From positions 1 through 52,921 of the forward strand of contig ONBC01000005.1 in assembly GCA_900315955.1 (NCBI GenBank): a stretch of 52,921 nt of DNA, written 5' to 3'. Under the pieces are notes generated by a model. That model was not told where the DNA came from, did not search any database, and saw only the letters and a program-made list of their open reading frames with translations. Below are positions 51,390 to 52,921 of the stretch, piece after piece; within the stretch, counting starts at the first letter, position 1, and each line of letters opens with the position of its first letter. The position numbers and the translations under genes are program-made. The stretch is from an uncultured Prevotella sp. (GTDB lineage: Bacteria; Bacteroidota; Bacteroidia; Bacteroidales; Bacteroidaceae).

Positions 51390-51498
51390 CAGCCTCGGAG
51401 GCTGAATTTTTCATAACCCCAGTCTAAGTGAGCGCAGCTCACGCAGACTGGGGTTGTTGGTGGAGCTCAACATACTGACAATCAGCCTCGGAAAGGCT
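51390..51498 (+). repeat. palindromic multi-hairpin repeat, copy 3
   Basis: Same layout as the unit at 38120-38008: CAGCCTCGGAGGCTG (51390-51404), linker AATTTTTCATAA, hairpin 51417-51453 with CCCCAGTCT/AGACTGGGG arms, GTTGGTGG spacer and a final CAGCCT-CGGAA-AGGCTG near 51483-51499. The inner stem of hairpin 2 here is GTGAGC-GCA-GCTCAC, different in sequence from the other copies but still paired. Bases 51500-51606 show nothing further. Confidence 0.8.
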
Positions 51499-51606
51499 GA
51501 AGCAATTTATAAAATATCACATTCGTTGCAACATAATAGAGACAAGTGAATGTAATCAATGTTTTAGCATCCATTAGTGCAACCCTTACTTCGTAGAATA
51601 GAATAC

Positions 51607-52116
51607 TTACAGAACATTTTTGTTTTCGCCTAATGTCACGACCTCACAATCCTCGAATTTGCTCCCACCAATGGTCAGTCGTACAAGCGTACGCTCCTTC
51701 TGCCAGCCCATCATGCCGGCAGCACCTGGATTGATATGCAGCAGATTGAGGGTCTTGTCAAACTTAACCTTCAGAATATGAGAGTGACCGGCGATAAACA
51801 ACTGGGGTGGGGAAGCATAAAGCATCTTGATGACGGAGCGATCGTATTTACCCGGATAACCGCCAATATGCTTTATCATGACGTCGATGTCCTCACATTT
51901 GAATCGCAGGATCTCCGGGTAACGGGCACGAAGGTCGTAACTGTCACAGTTGCCGTAGACGGCTCTGAACACTGGCTTCATCGATTCAAACTTGTCTGCC
52001 AACTCCACGGAGCCTATATCTCCGGCATGCCAGATCTCGTCACATTCACCTAAATACTTCTCATACTTCGGATCCCAAAATCCGTGAGTGTCACTGATTA
52101 TTCCTATTCGTTTCAT
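51607..52116 (-). CDS. YfcE/MJ0936-type metallophosphoesterase
   Basis: A 169-residue calcineurin-like phosphodiesterase. All five metal motifs are visible: D-x-H (ISDTHG, ~8-13), GDIGS, GNCDS, IKHIGG and AGHSHI. Such small enzymes hydrolyse phosphodiester test substrates with Mn or Ni; the physiological substrate is unknown. It overlaps the end of the GNAT remnant upstream by 4 nt (ATGA-type), so the two were co-transcribed. Confidence 0.93.
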   Translation of the reverse strand: MKRIGIISDTHGFWDPKYEKYLGECDEIWHAGDIGSVELADKFESMKPVFRAVYGNCDSYDLRARYPEILRFKCEDIDVMIKHIGGYPGKYDRSVIKMLYASPPQLFIAGHSHILKVKFDKTLNLLHINPGAAGMMGWQKERTLVRLTIGGSKFEDCEVVTLGENKNVL

Positions 52117-52526
52117 AAATCATTGTGTCTCAACTCCTTCCCCATGATATAATCGTTCATGAAGAAGTCGTGACCGATAGGGTAGTCGCCCTGTCGCAGT
52201 TTCCGCATGCCTTGGCGTTCATAGAATGCCAAGGCTTTATTGTATCGGTTGACATGCAGCTCCATCATACAGGGAGCGGGATGGATCGTCTTGATCAGCT
52301 TCTCAGCTTCGTCAAAGAGGAACTGTCCGATATGCTGCCCTTGAAACGTGGGCAGGACATAAATTTTCTGCAGTTCCACGACGTCCATTCCCTCCTCCTT
52401 CTCGGCTAAAGGCTGGACAGACACATAACCGACAGGCTCACCGTCTGAACAGGCGATGAGATAGGTATGATGCTCTTCTTCCATCTGCTTGGTAAGACTT
52501 GCGGTGGAATACATCATGTCCATCAT
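52113..52526 (-). pseudogene. GNAT acetyltransferase, 5'-eroded
   Basis: From ATG 52526 a 137-residue frame contains the main GNAT core: acceptor strand (YLIACSDGEPVGYVSVQP), the acetyl-CoA motif V-x-x-x-x-Q-G-x-x-I-G (LPTFQGQHIGQFLFDEAE) and the C-terminal strand (FYERQGMRKL). The first beta strand and helix (~45 residues) are missing. The frame stays homologous-looking upstream of this ATG (RNIITPEQSDY) until an in-frame TAA at ~52557-52559, where relatives would read ...QTYRN; the codons before the TAA are CAA ACA. A further TGA lies upstream. Either a nonsense mutation plus erosion inactivated the gene, or a shortened protein is made. Confidence 0.7.
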
Positions 52527-52620
52527 GTAGTCGCTCTGTTCCGGAGTAATGATGTTGCGTTATGTTTGCATTTCCATTCATATCCCCGGAGGCCTGCACG
52601 GTGACAAACGATCCATGGGG

Positions 52621-52658
52621 AAAAAGAAAGGCAGGAGAAACAATGTTCTCCTGCCTTT
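52621..52658 (-). terminator. intrinsic terminator of pckA
   Basis: 13-bp arms AAAGGCAGGAGAA (52627-52639) and its complement (52646-52658); the minus strand continues TTTCTTTTT. Confidence 0.88.
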
Positions 52659-52689
52659 ATATGGACATTATAAATGCTAAACTCTAAAT

Positions 52690-52921
52690 TTAGAGCTGAG
52701 GACCAGCAGCTACAAGAGCCTTACCAGCCTCATTGCCTTCATACTTCTTGAAGTTCTTGATGAAGCGCTGTGCCAGATCCTTGGCCTTAGCGTCCCACTC
52801 AGAAGCATCCTTGTAAGTGTCGCGAGGATCCAGGATGTCCTTGTTCACACCCTCGAGCTCTGTAGGAACAACGAAGTTGAAGTAAGGAATGGTCTTCGTA
52901 GGAGCCTTGTCGATCTCGTGA
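52690..52921 (-). CDS. pckA: phosphoenolpyruvate carboxykinase (ATP), C-terminal part
   Basis: Only the last ~76 codons are in the window. The reading frame gives [19 protein letters not shown], then [30 protein letters not shown] and the ending [15 protein letters not shown], which is the C-terminus of ATP-dependent PEP carboxykinase. The enzyme interconverts oxaloacetate and PEP; in Prevotella and related fermenters it often runs in the carboxylating direction toward succinate. It is followed by a strong terminator, so the GNAT-phosphodiesterase pair behind it is a separate unit. Confidence 0.92.
   Translation of the reverse strand, partial: HEIDKAPTKTIPYFNFVVPTELEGVNKDILDPRDTYKDASEWDAKAKDLAQRFIKNFKKYEGNEAGKALVAAGPQL

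Overview
The window looks like a chromosomal segment from a gut- or mouth-type Prevotellaceae (Bacteroidota). Evidence seen in the sequence: SusC/SusD pairs, ECF sigma/FecR regulators, Bacteroidota promoters (TAnnTTTG at -7 with TTTG about 19-20 nt upstream), a BspA-like leucine-rich-repeat protein, many signal-peptide or lipoprotein glycosidases, and an HU-family remnant of the type that sits next to 'smalltalk' genes. No tRNA, rRNA or CRISPR array was seen.

Layout. 0-3 kb: tail of a PepSY membrane protein, then a minus-strand unit with its own promoter, a 53-residue peptide gene and a BspA-like surface protein. 3-6 kb: a decayed or minimal regulatory locus, with an orphan FecR anti-sigma gene, a SusC gene cut off in mid plug domain at a strong hairpin, and a DUF1573 protein. 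6-16.3 kb: a complete polysaccharide utilisation locus (ECF sigma, FecR, STN-bearing SusC, SusD-like, GH18 endoglycosidase, two DUF1735 surface lipoproteins with LamG and F5/8C domains) whose content resembles Bacteroides N-glycan loci. 16.5-36.3 kb: a host-glycan block with GH109 and GH31 (both probable alpha-N-acetylgalactosaminidases), a second SusC/SusD pair, GH89 alpha-N-acetylglucosaminidase, and a GH123-GH2 operon (beta-GalNAc and beta-Gal). Together these enzymes fit removal of caps and backbone sugars from mucin-type O-glycans, blood-group A structures or glycolipids, while the GH18 locus would release N-glycans.

36.3-39.0 kb is a genomic scrapyard: a truncated HU gene, long inverted and direct repeats, multi-hairpin palindromes, and an azlC-azlD deletion fusion. 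39-52.9 kb is mostly housekeeping: ftsK-lolA, clpB, bcp, hemolysin III family, a DUF5715 protein with M15-peptidase-like motifs, umuD-umuC, an OPT transporter, a phosphodiesterase, a 5'-eroded GNAT gene and the end of pckA.

The most unusual signals are: (1) the orphan FecR with a SusC fragment whose stop codon lies inside a terminator-like stem; (2) two inverted ~360-bp intergenic repeats that bracket 20 kb of glycan genes; (3) short conserved-looking peptide genes in front of the BspA gene and the ECF sigma gene; (4) a dispersed three-hairpin palindromic repeat; and (5) a GH31 enzyme carrying dockerin-like and cohesin-like modules. Family assignments rest on motif reading only; no search or structure prediction was run.
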